Source of the DNA: a virus
Length of the DNA: 38,073 nucleotides
Reading direction: 5' to 3' (one strand)
IMG/VR virus record: IMGVR_UViG_3300037882_001175
Location: 1-38,073 of that record
In this document: positions 30,737 through 38,037 of the stretch, in pieces
Numbering within the stretch: position 1 is the stretch's first letter
Layout: each line of letters opens with the position of its first letter
Notes under the pieces: model-generated
Database searches by the model: none
What the model saw: only the letters and a program-made list of their open reading frames with translations
What the model was told of the DNA's origin: nothing
Position numbers and translations under genes: made by a program

Positions 30737-30939
30737 AAAATATCTATTTCTTCTTTTTTTTCGTAGCTATCAGCAAGAAAATTTAAATATTGCCCTTCAA
30801 ATATGCGCCAATGAGATCTATTTTTTGTACCTACATTGATAGCTTTAAGTTTTCCTTGCTCTATCAATGTTACAATTGTTCGGCTGTTGACTTTTAACAT
30901 CTTAGCAAGTTCTGTTGGTGTATAATATTTATCTTCCAT
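30733..30939 (-). CDS. excisionase-like MerR/Xis helix-turn-helix protein (68 aa)
   Basis: The start at 30939 (MEDKYYTPTELAKMLKVNSR) is preferred to longer starts that would run through the tandem repeats. YYTPTELAKMLKVNSRTIVT, GKLKAINVG, and WRIFEGQYLNFL are the three parts of the HTH_17/excisionase fold. Such proteins are recombination directionality factors or small regulators. No integrase lies in the window, so regulation is as likely as excision. Confidence 0.65.
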   Translation of the reverse strand: MEDKYYTPTELAKMLKVNSRTIVTLIEQGKLKAINVGTKNRSHWRIFEGQYLNFLADSYEKKEEIDIL

Positions 30940-30942
30940 AAT

Positions 30943-30962
30943 CATATCATTACATATCATTA
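30943..30962. repeat. tandem 10-bp direct repeat upstream of the Xis-like gene
   Basis: CATATCATTA is repeated back-to-back at 30943-30952 and 30953-30962, directly before the chosen start codon. Xis proteins bind short direct repeats, so this is a plausible binding or autoregulation site. Confidence 0.5.
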
Positions 30963-31000
30963 CTTTTATTACAATAACCAATCTTTATTTTAATTTTTTA

Positions 31001-31029
31001 TTGTTATTTGCTTAATCCTAGTGTAAAGT
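31001..31029 (+). promoter_or_regulatory. candidate promoter for the tail-fibre genes
   Basis: TTGTTA and TAAAGT with a 17-base spacer. The -10 context TGTAAAGTAAA (31022-31032) matches the early promoter at 3785-3795 exactly, which suggests a common sigma factor or phage regulator. Confidence 0.5.
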
Positions 31030-31057
31030 AAAAATTAAAATACATATGAGGTTTCAA

Positions 31058-33268
31058 ATGGGTATCAAGTCAAAAATTTTACAGGCTCTAGGGCGAGATG
31101 CCCCTTACGTTTCAATTTTACCAGCTCCAATTTCAGTAAATAGAGCGCCTACATCTGCGGATGTAATGCCTGCGGGTCAGCTATTTATTGATACGTCTGT
31201 TACACCAAACGCCATTTATACAAGTTTAGGTAATGGGACGTTTGCAAGCGGTGGAAATGAACTAGCTACCGATACGGTCGCAGGTATTGTATATCTAACA
31301 GATAATAACGCACCAGTTGCAACAGTAGCAACAAAAGCTTATGCAGATGCTCTTGCAATTGCAGGCGCTCCTGTAGCTTTAACAACTGTAGCAGGTATTG
31401 GACAATTAGCAACAGATGCGGAAGCTGTAGCAGGTACAGCATCAACTGGAGCTTTAGCATTATTTGTAACTCCATCAAACTTGAGCGCAGTATTAGCGGC
31501 TCCTTCGGCGATAGGTGGAACAACACCGGCAGCAGCTTCATTTACAACATTAGCAGCTAGCGGACTTGCTTCTCTTTCAGGATCTGCAACAATTACAACT
31601 GGCGCAACAGCGTTAAATCTTGCTTCCGATGCTTCAACAGGTGCTGTAAATATTGGAACCGGCGCTGGCGCTCGTGTACTGACCCTTGGCAATATTACAG
31701 GCGCGACCCAAATCGTAATGAATTCAGGCACAGGTGGTATTCAACTTGTTTCAACAGGTGCAGGAGATATAACATTAGCCTCAAGTGATACTCTTCTTTT
31801 AGATTCAGCAGGCGTTCTTGAATTAAATTCAAGTGCAGGTGTTATTGGGATTGGTAACGATGCAGTCTCGCAGGCAATTAATATCGGTACAGCGGGAGCT
31901 AGAACAATTACACTCGGTAATAGCACAGGAGCCACAAGTCTAGTTCTAAACGCAGGCACAGGAGCAATCAACGTTGGTACAAATGCTATTGCCCATACGG
32001 TTACACTAGGAAATTCTACTGGTGCTACATCTGTAGTCATTGATTCTGGTACTGGTCCAATAAATATTGGTACAAATGCTGTAGCTCATACAGTAAGTAT
32101 TGGAAATCAAACGGGCGCATCAGCCGTCACTATTGATTCTGGTACTGGATCAATTAACATTGGTACTGCTATTGCAAAAACAATCACCATTGGAAATACT
32201 ACGGGAGCTACTGGAATTATTGAAAACGTAGGAACCGGCAACTATGTTGTAAATGGTGCAGCTTCCTCAACATACAATATTGGAGCAGCAACTACGACAG
32301 GAACTATTACTATTGGGGGTACAGCTCAAACTGGTAATATGGTTTTAGGTTCAAGCTCTGGTGCAAATACATTAGCGATTGCCAATGGTTCGGGTGCTAC
32401 AACTGTAAATATTGCAGCGGTTCAACTTGCAGGATCTGTGAACGTTGGTACTGCAATGACAACAGGAACTATCACAGTGGGTGGAACAGGTCTACAAACT
32501 GGTACTGTTTCTATAGCCCCAGGAACTGGTGCGCAAACTGTAAATATTGCTACAGGTGGAACAGGAGTTAAAACTGTCAATATTGCGACTGGAGCCATCG
32601 GTAATATTGTGACCATTGGTTCAGTCACGGCAGCAGCTTCTATGAGCTTACTTGTTGGAACTGGTAACTTTACATTAGAAGGTAACGTAGCTTCGACTTA
32701 TACAATATCTGGTACTGGTGTAAATACTGGTACTATTACAATAGACGGCGGTACGGGTGCTAGAACAATCAACTTAGCAAATAACACTGGTATTAAAACA
32801 ATTAATATTGCAGGGGATTCAGCAACTTCAGCAAATATTATCAAAATTGGAACCGGGGCTGCTGCCCAAACAGTCACCATCGGGACTACAAATACGACAG
32901 CAGCCCTTAATTTACGTGCCGGATCTGGAAATATTAATGCTACAGGTAATTTAAGTTTTGTAACTTCTGGAAACAAAATTTTAAGCGCTAACGTTGGTAC
33001 AACAACTGCTGCTGGTGCAAATAGCTTTGGTTCTGTTACACTTGTTGGTGGAACTGCTACAGTTGCTACAACATCTGTTACGGCAAGTTCATTAATTTTT
33101 ATTTGGAGACAGTCTATCGGAGCAACTGGTGCAGCTGCTTTAGGTATAATGACTGTTGGAACTATTACAGCTGGTGTATCATTTGTAATTAATGCGGTTC
33201 AATCTGCAAACGCTACAGCATTACAAGCATCTGATGTTTCAGTTATTGGATATATGATCGTTAACTAA
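31058..33268 (+). CDS. large repetitive tail fibre (736 aa)
   Basis: The start at 31058 has GAGG six bases upstream; the ATG at 31046 has none. The N-terminus (MGIKSKILQALGRDAPYVSI, then TSADVMPAGQLFIDTSVTPN) resembles attachment modules. Repeats GIVYL/GIGQLATDAEAVAGT follow as in many tail fibres. The centre has about five units of 30-31 aa of the form INIGTNAVAHTVSIGNQTGA plus SVVIDSGTG, predicting a beta-helix. A distinct C-terminal domain (FIWRQSIGATGAAALGIMTV, SDVSVIGYMIVN) is the likely receptor-binding tip. Confidence 0.8.
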   Translation: MGIKSKILQALGRDAPYVSILPAPISVNRAPTSADVMPAGQLFIDTSVTPNAIYTSLGNGTFASGGNELATDTVAGIVYLTDNNAPVATVATKAYADALAIAGAPVALTTVAGIGQLATDAEAVAGTASTGALALFVTPSNLSAVLAAPSAIGGTTPAAASFTTLAASGLASLSGSATITTGATALNLASDASTGAVNIGTGAGARVLTLGNITGATQIVMNSGTGGIQLVSTGAGDITLASSDTLLLDSAGVLELNSSAGVIGIGNDAVSQAINIGTAGARTITLGNSTGATSLVLNAGTGAINVGTNAIAHTVTLGNSTGATSVVIDSGTGPINIGTNAVAHTVSIGNQTGASAVTIDSGTGSINIGTAIAKTITIGNTTGATGIIENVGTGNYVVNGAASSTYNIGAATTTGTITIGGTAQTGNMVLGSSSGANTLAIANGSGATTVNIAAVQLAGSVNVGTAMTTGTITVGGTGLQTGTVSIAPGTGAQTVNIATGGTGVKTVNIATGAIGNIVTIGSVTAAASMSLLVGTGNFTLEGNVASTYTISGTGVNTGTITIDGGTGARTINLANNTGIKTINIAGDSATSANIIKIGTGAAAQTVTIGTTNTTAALNLRAGSGNINATGNLSFVTSGNKILSANVGTTTAAGANSFGSVTLVGGTATVATTSVTASSLIFIWRQSIGATGAAALGIMTVGTITAGVSFVINAVQSANATALQASDVSVIGYMIVN

Positions 33269-33289
33269 TAATAATAGGAAATAATAATA

Positions 33290-33538
33290 ATGCTAAAAAA
33301 TTTATGTGAACTTTCGCATCAAGTAGAAAATAAAGTGTGTCGTCTTATCATGGATAACGACACACCTATTCATTTTATCAAAGAAGCTTTATTTCAGTTT
33401 CAGAAATACGTAGGAGCTATTGAAGATGCAGCTAAAGCGCAACAAGAAGCTAATAAACCTGTTGATCCTGAACCTATCGCAGATCCTGAACCTGTTGTTG
33501 TAGAAGACAACGAACCAGTTAAGGTAAATCATGAGTAA
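33290..33538 (+). CDS. hypothetical 82-aa protein with Pro/Glu-rich tail
   Basis: The helical first part (LCELSHQVENKVCRLIMDND, FIKEALFQFQKYVGAIED) is followed by an acidic Pro repeat (DPEPIADPEPVVVEDNEPV). AATAGGAAAT precedes the ATG. The end overlaps the next gene. Possibly a fibre-assembly or adaptor protein, by position only. Confidence 0.6.
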   Translation: MLKNLCELSHQVENKVCRLIMDNDTPIHFIKEALFQFQKYVGAIEDAAKAQQEANKPVDPEPIADPEPVVVEDNEPVKVNHE

Positions 33539-33863
33539 TGTCAGTCAACGGCTACAATTTGATATTGAAAGATCACTAGCTGCTACAAGTTTTAATTCAA
33601 CATTTTTACCGATAGGAGTTGCTCTTATCGGCAATCCTGTTTTAATTATTTTTGACAATCAGTCAGATGTAGCAGTACCAATATCCGCAGACGGTGTCAA
33701 CATTTGGAAAACATTTTCGGCAGGTGAAGCATTAGTATTAGATTTAAGGGCTAATAGTGGTATAGCTGCAAATTATACTATCGACAGAAACATTATATTT
33801 TATACTAATGCAGCAGTTGGAACAACGGGTAGCTTTAAAATCTCTGTAACATACGCGAGGTAA
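33531..33863 (+). CDS. small beta-rich virion protein (110 aa)
   Basis: A beta-rich, Asn/Val-rich protein (FNSTFLPIGVALIGNPVLII, FDNQSDVAVPISADGVNIWK, GSFKISVTYAR) suggesting a jelly-roll-like decoration or fibre component. It was not recognised. Confidence 0.6.
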   Translation: MSNVSQRLQFDIERSLAATSFNSTFLPIGVALIGNPVLIIFDNQSDVAVPISADGVNIWKTFSAGEALVLDLRANSGIAANYTIDRNIIFYTNAAVGTTGSFKISVTYAR

Positions 33864-33866
33864 CTC

Positions 33867-34385
33867 TTGTCACAAATCTTCAAAGACAGATCAGCTTTAC
33901 CTGTACCCCCGGTAGTTGCAACTAGCTATGTTACTGATTCTGGCATAGCAATACCGGCAGCCAATATTTTAAATGTAGTTGGTGGCACAGGTATTACGAC
34001 AACAGGTGCAGGCAATACTGTTGTTGTTAAACTTGCTAACAGCGGTACAGCTTTTACAACAACAATCGGCGCAGTTACAAGCGAAGTTACAATTATTAAT
34101 CTTGGAGCTATACCATCTGTTGGTGTTTTTGTTTGTCGAGTTGTAGGCTTTGACACAGGTGGTTCAAGTAATGGTGTAGCTTATGTTTTAACAGCAGCAT
34201 TAAAAACAGATGGAGCAACAGCAAGCGCTGTAGGATTACAAGATAAGCTTATTTTTGAAGATGTTGCTTTTATAACAGCAGACGCAAACGTTACGGTATC
34301 CGGTAATAGTGCAACAATAACAGTTCTTGGCGTTGCAGGTTTTACAATAGATTGGACTTTAGAAACAACTTTTACAGCGAGTTAA
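33867..34385 (+). CDS. tail-fibre/tip protein (172 aa)
   Basis: A TTG start (no nearer ATG) gives MSQIFKDRSALPVPPVVATS, then a short GTGITTTGAGNTVVVKL module and a beta-rich C-terminal domain (GVFVCRVVGFDTGGSSNGVA, FTIDWTLETTFTAS). It stands between the two long fibre genes and is probably a short fibre or tip. Confidence 0.6.
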   Translation: MSQIFKDRSALPVPPVVATSYVTDSGIAIPAANILNVVGGTGITTTGAGNTVVVKLANSGTAFTTTIGAVTSEVTIINLGAIPSVGVFVCRVVGFDTGGSSNGVAYVLTAALKTDGATASAVGLQDKLIFEDVAFITADANVTVSGNSATITVLGVAGFTIDWTLETTFTAS

Positions 34386-34386
34386 T

Positions 34387-35838
34387 ATGCCAAGCGGATT
34401 TTATAATGGTAGTGTAATGTTTGCAGACAACGTCAGGTTTGATGGAGCGGAACAGCCTGGACAAGTTACAACAGATGGTCAACTTTTAATTGGCTCTACT
34501 GTAGCTCCAAATATTAGGGTAAGTACTTTAACCGCAGGTTCTGGCATATCAATTACTAACGGGTCAGGCACTATAACAATTGGTTTAGCAGGATCTTTAG
34601 GTATTGGAACAATTAACGGTGACACAGGCTCTATCACAGGTTCAACAGTTACTATTTACTCAAATAATACTGCTAATAATGCAGGTGGTACCGTAAAGTT
34701 TGTAAATAGCGGAACAACAAGTACTTTAAATGTCAGTGATGGCACTTTATTTAATACATTTATTGGAAGTTTAGCAGGTAAAACAACCACTACAGGAAAT
34801 TTAAATACTGCATTTGGCTATAATTCTATGAACGCAATGGCTTCTGGTTTACAAAACGATGCGTTTGGAGCAGATTCACTTAAATTAAATTCAGCAGGTA
34901 TAGCTAATTCGGCTTTTGGAAGAGGCGCACTTTTAAACACAACAGGCAGTGATAATACAGCAGTTGGAAACCAAGCGCTTACATTATATGCAGGTAGTAA
35001 TGCAACAGCAGTAGGTAGCAGTGCGTTATTATCTACAACAGGTGCAGGCAATACAGCACTAGGATATCTGGCAGGTCGAAGTATTACAACTGGTACATCT
35101 AATGTTGCAATTGGTTTTATTGCAATGGTGAACGGTGGAGCATCAGCAAACAATGTAGCAATCGGTTATCAATCTTTACAAAATTGCACAGGTTCTAATA
35201 ATGTTGCTGTCGGTTATAATTCAGGTGCTTCATACAATACTACAGAGACAAATAACCTGATTTTAGGAGCAAATATATTAGGTACTGCTGGCGAGTCAAA
35301 TATAACTCGTCTAGGAGGAACTCAAACTCAATGTTATGTAGCAGGTATAGCCTCAGTTAGTGTTTCAAACGCTCTTAACGTTGTTATTAATAGCTCAACA
35401 GGACAACTAGGAACTATTGCAGGAAATGCAATACAAGAAGCCACTTTAGTATTAACAAACGCCCAAATCAAAGCCTTAAATGCAACACCTATACAAATTA
35501 TTGCAGCTCCAGGAGCAGGAAAAGCGATTATTGTTATGAGTGCAGTAGGTAAAATGACTTATGGTACTAATATTTTTGTAGCAGCTTTAAACCAAGGTAT
35601 AGCATTAGCATATAATACAACAGCATTTAACACTATATTAACAAGTGTTGATCTTGTTTCGGCAGCATCAGTATATGCTTACAATAGTGCTGCAAGTTTA
35701 TCAGGAGGAGCATTAGCTACAACAATAGAAAATGTAGCCGTCAAAGCGTACAATCCAATCGGTACAGAAATTACTGGTAATGCAGCAAATGACACCACAA
35801 TTACACTTGTTGTAAAATATTACATTGTTACTATCTAA
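34387..35838 (+). CDS. tail fibre with YadA-like head repeats (483 aa)
   Basis: The N-terminal ~100 residues are fibre-like (GQVTTDGQLLIGSTVAPNIR, GSGISITNGSGTITIGL). Residues ~130-280 hold about eight 14- to 16-aa repeats of the pattern NTAxGxxAL (NTAVGNQALTLYAGSNATAV, NNVAIGYQSLQNCTGSNNVA), the trimeric autotransporter (YadA head) left-handed beta-roll. The segment CYVAGIASVSVSNALNVVIN and SSTGQLG is a common fibre connector. The C-terminal ~130 residues are a separate beta domain and the likely receptor-binding tip. Confidence 0.8.
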   Translation: MPSGFYNGSVMFADNVRFDGAEQPGQVTTDGQLLIGSTVAPNIRVSTLTAGSGISITNGSGTITIGLAGSLGIGTINGDTGSITGSTVTIYSNNTANNAGGTVKFVNSGTTSTLNVSDGTLFNTFIGSLAGKTTTTGNLNTAFGYNSMNAMASGLQNDAFGADSLKLNSAGIANSAFGRGALLNTTGSDNTAVGNQALTLYAGSNATAVGSSALLSTTGAGNTALGYLAGRSITTGTSNVAIGFIAMVNGGASANNVAIGYQSLQNCTGSNNVAVGYNSGASYNTTETNNLILGANILGTAGESNITRLGGTQTQCYVAGIASVSVSNALNVVINSSTGQLGTIAGNAIQEATLVLTNAQIKALNATPIQIIAAPGAGKAIIVMSAVGKMTYGTNIFVAALNQGIALAYNTTAFNTILTSVDLVSAASVYAYNSAASLSGGALATTIENVAVKAYNPIGTEITGNAANDTTITLVVKYYIVTI

Positions 35839-35852
35839 ATATAGGTATATAG

Positions 35853-36338
35853 ATGAACGAAATGAAACCAGAAGAAAGTAAAAGTGTAAAAAATCAAATG
35901 ATCCCAGAAGAAAGTAAAAGCGTTAAAAATTCTCGTTTATCTGAACTTGAAATCATGATAAATATTTTAACTGAAAAACTTGAAGCACAAGAAAAACTGA
36001 TTGCCGATCTACAATGTAAAGCGGATTTACATGAGACAAATGCAAGCCAAAATAACGAGTATTTATCTTCTAAAATTGATTCTGTAAATGTAAACTTGCA
36101 AGAAAGATTGTATAAACTTGAAGCTCGTTTTGATGATTTGTCTCCGATTATTATGAATTTAGGCTTAAATGATGAAAAACAAAGATTTTTGATTGAAAAC
36201 TTAACAAACAATCTTTTAAGCTCTAACAGCCAACTTGATTCTATCAGCCATGTTTTAAATTCTGTCTGCCATCAAGATCAACTTGCAGAAATAAAAGCTA
36301 ATTTTGAAAGCTTACGTGCAGAATGTAAATTGGAATGA
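35853..36338 (+). CDS. coiled-coil fibre-associated protein (161 aa)
   Basis: The protein starts with a duplicated segment (PEESKSVKNQMI and PEESKSVKNSRL), then long heptads (ELEIMINILTEKLEAQEKLI, NVNLQERLYKLEARFDDLSP). It is probably a trimeric stalk or chaperone of the fibre. It carries copy 5 of the dispersed palindrome near residue 55. Confidence 0.6.
   Translation: MNEMKPEESKSVKNQMIPEESKSVKNSRLSELEIMINILTEKLEAQEKLIADLQCKADLHETNASQNNEYLSSKIDSVNVNLQERLYKLEARFDDLSPIIMNLGLNDEKQRFLIENLTNNLLSSNSQLDSISHVLNSVCHQDQLAEIKANFESLRAECKLE
36015..36031. repeat. dispersed 17-bp palindrome, copy 5
   Basis: TGTAAAGCGGATTTACA. In reverse orientation it reads TGTAAATCCGCTTTACA, one base from copy 2. Confidence 0.65.
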
Positions 36339-36367
36339 AGATGTTTAAAAAGGCTTCATAGATTTTT

Positions 36368-36406
36368 TTACTTCCCCTTATAATCCGTTTCATAAAATTT
36401 TGTACT
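36368..36406 (-). pseudogene. C-terminal fragment of a second FmdB-like gene
   Basis: The minus-strand frame reads STKFYETDYKGK then TAA, against GTGFYETDYKGK then TGA in the intact gene at 36524, with several synonymous changes. The N-terminal part is absent and replaced by the 38-aa membrane-protein gene. It looks like the remnant of an old tandem duplication. Confidence 0.55.
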
Positions 36407-36523
36407 TTATTTTAAATATCCATTTTTATTTAAATGCCAAATTGTATATAGACCTCCAAAAATTACACCGCATGAAAAACATGGAAATATAATAAAGGCA
36501 AATAAAGTAAAATAATCTACCAT
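36407..36523 (-). CDS. 38-aa small membrane protein
   Basis: AAGGGAAATGA precedes an ATG that follows the zinc-ribbon stop directly. One hydrophobic stretch (YFTLFAFIIFPCFSCGVIFG) spans the membrane. It ends next to the FmdB-like fragment. Confidence 0.5.
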   Translation of the reverse strand: MVDYFTLFAFIIFPCFSCGVIFGGLYTIWHLNKNGYLK

Positions 36524-36709
36524 TCATTTCCCTTTATAATCGGTCTCATAAAATCCCGTACCTTTAAAATGAATCGCAGTACCACCGCCGAAGCCTATTT
36601 TCATTTCTTCCCCACAAACTTTACAGTGTAAGAATATTTCTACATCAATCTTGTGGCTTATATCTATTGTATCTCCACAACCAGGGCATTTGTATTCATA
36701 TGTCGGCAT
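36524..36709 (-). CDS. FmdB-family zinc-ribbon protein (61 aa)
   Basis: MPTYEYKCPGCG, then LHCKVCGEEMK gives two CxxC pairs in the FmdB putative-regulator fold, and the end FKGTGFYETDYKGK is typical of the family. Function in phages is unknown; a regulatory DNA- or protein-binding role is usual. The ATG shares one base with the upstream gene's end. Confidence 0.8.
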   Translation of the reverse strand: MPTYEYKCPGCGDTIDISHKIDVEIFLHCKVCGEEMKIGFGGGTAIHFKGTGFYETDYKGK

Positions 36710-36978
36710 TATTCAATATTCGCACTAAACGATGATGGTATTTTAGAAAGACGTAAAACATCTACCAATTTATCTAATTCATCAGGTTCTTTAAAATCAT
36801 CAGCATCACTTTTGACTAACATACAAACATCCTTACAAGTTTTACATCTCCATGCTTTTCTAAGAGGCAATTCTTGACCCATAATCTTACCCATTTTCAT
36901 ACCAAATGATTCAAATTCATTTCGATTTTTTTCTGGTACAAATCCACAAAAACAAGGTTTTTCTTTATAATTACTCAT
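36709..36978 (-). CDS. hypothetical 89-aa Cys-rich protein
   Basis: Cys positions KPCFCGF and RCKTCKDVC suggest metal binding. The N-terminus overlaps the signal-peptide gene by 8 bases. It was not recognised. Confidence 0.6.
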   Translation of the reverse strand: MSNYKEKPCFCGFVPEKNRNEFESFGMKMGKIMGQELPLRKAWRCKTCKDVCMLVKSDADDFKEPDELDKLVDVLRLSKIPSSFSANIE

Positions 36979-37213
36979 TGCCGTTCCATTTTGGTCTTTC
37001 AGGTCTTGGAATTTGGTGATTATGATCAGGCTTCATATCTCTGCACATAGGTATTGAATTGTTAAAACAATTTACAGAACCCCTTTCCATTAATCTACCA
37101 GATGATCCTACAATATAAGTGCCATTGCTTTTGACAGTAACACAGCCATCTGATGCGTAACATGCAGTAGCCATAAATCCAATTGCTAATAGTGTGAGAA
37201 TTACTTTATTCAT
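36971..37213 (-). CDS. small exported protein with signal peptide (80 aa)
   Basis: A signal sequence (MNKVILTLLAIGFMATACYA) is followed by a mature part with three further Cys and a Pro-rich end (HQIPRPERPKWNGNE). MATAC resembles a lipobox, so it may be a lipoprotein; cleavage after CYA is the alternative. It could act in host-surface modification or superinfection exclusion. AAGGAAAAC precedes the ATG. Confidence 0.65.
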   Translation of the reverse strand: MNKVILTLLAIGFMATACYASDGCVTVKSNGTYIVGSSGRLMERGSVNCFNNSIPMCRDMKPDHNHQIPRPERPKWNGNE

Positions 37214-37409
37214 TGTTTTCCTTTTCTTTATCTTTACATACTTTTAATTTCTTACATAAAATATCTCTTTGGTAATCAATAATTTTAATTACAAATTGAA
37301 AAACATTTTCATTTTCACAAAATATTTCATCACTAAGTCTGTTAGCTTCACGTAAAACTTGATTTAATTCATGTATTGAAGTTTTACTTTCACTTATAAA
37401 AAATTTCAT
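37206..37409 (-). CDS. hypothetical 67-aa helical protein
   Basis: A helical protein (TSIHELNQVLREANRLSDEI, ..., YQRDILCKKLKVCKDKEKEN) not recognised. TAAGG stands nine bases before the ATG; TATAAT between them might serve as a -10 box for another start. Confidence 0.55.
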   Translation of the reverse strand: MKFFISESKTSIHELNQVLREANRLSDEIFCENENVFQFVIKIIDYQRDILCKKLKVCKDKEKENNE

Positions 37410-37555
37410 CTAATTATACCTTATGTAGTCTGATTTAATTTTTGTGTAGCAAGCTTTATCTGTAGAAAATATAGCGTATAAAATTCTTTTTATTTTTTTA
37501 AACATGTGATAATCTTACCCTATATTTTGAAGTTAAGACGCTCAAATTCTAACGG

Positions 37556-37572
37556 CATAACACAGTGTTATG
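37556..37572. promoter_or_regulatory. perfect palindrome CATAACAC-A-GTGTTATG
   Basis: The two 8-base arms are perfect inverses. It overlaps the stop codon of the 58-aa gene. The half-site GTGTTATG also occurs at 3175-3182 and 9081-9088, both in control regions, so it is an operator candidate as well as a possible terminator stem. Confidence 0.4.
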
Positions 37573-37744
37573 TCGCTAGTTTAACTTGTGTTTTATATCT
37601 CATCAAAACTTGTTGTATCTTTTCAATTTCCATCTGCTTGTCATTTTCTTCATACCTGTAATATCGTTGATTCTGTGTGCGTTTCTGTGTGTTTTTCGGT
37701 AGTGTCACAACTATGTGCGAGTTATTATTAATTTGCGTTGTCAT
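37568..37744 (-). CDS. hypothetical 58-aa basic protein
   Basis: The frame (MTTQINNNSHIVVTLPKNTQ, KRTQNQRYYRYEEN, QMEIEKIQQVLMRYKTQVKL) is long for chance in this region, basic at the N-terminal half and helical at the end. No strong ribosome-binding site is seen. It might be a small DNA-binding protein. Confidence 0.5.
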   Translation of the reverse strand: MTTQINNNSHIVVTLPKNTQKRTQNQRYYRYEENDKQMEIEKIQQVLMRYKTQVKLAT

Positions 37745-37819
37745 ATTTTAAATTTCAAGTTATATTGTTTTTTAGATAGTTAAATTGTACTCCACAACGT
37801 ATTTAAAAGCAAGGTAAAT

Positions 37820-37969
37820 ATGAAAAAAGATTTAAAGAAAAAAGTCATTAAACATCTTAAAGAAGACACAAAAGAGTTTAAGGGTCAGATTAAAGATGAT
37901 GTAAAGTTAAAAAAAGAAATTAAAAATAGTGCTTCTTGTGCTGCAATGACGATGCATAAGAAAAAGTAG
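37820..37969 (+). CDS. hypothetical 49-aa Lys-rich protein
   Basis: AAGG precedes the ATG. The product (MKKDLKKKVIKHLKEDTKEF, KGQIKDDVKLKKEIK) is a basic helix like small conserved phage proteins of the HLKED-KEFK type. Function unknown. Confidence 0.6.
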   Translation: MKKDLKKKVIKHLKEDTKEFKGQIKDDVKLKKEIKNSASCAAMTMHKKK

Positions 37970-37991
37970 CTACCTACCTATTCAAAACAAC

Positions 37992-38026
37992 CATAATAGC
38001 TACCTATATTTTAAGTAGCTATTATG
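37992..38026 (+). terminator. 12-bp perfect hairpin, likely terminator
   Basis: CATAATAGCTAC and GTAGCTATTATG pair perfectly around an 11-base loop, followed by ATTTGGTTTAATT. TAGCTACCTA occurs twice, 30 bases apart (37967-37976 and 37997-38006). It ends the 49-aa gene's transcript and may also serve the convergent minus-strand gene. Confidence 0.65.
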
Positions 38027-38037
38027 ATTTGGTTTAA

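Noticed and set aside
31266-32976. Several antisense frames (62-130 codons) opposite the long fibre gene
   Set aside because: They are shadows caused by the repetitive Gly/Thr/Ala codons of the fibre.
34818-35153. 111-codon antisense frame opposite the YadA-like fibre
   Set aside because: Shadow of repeat codons, no start signals.
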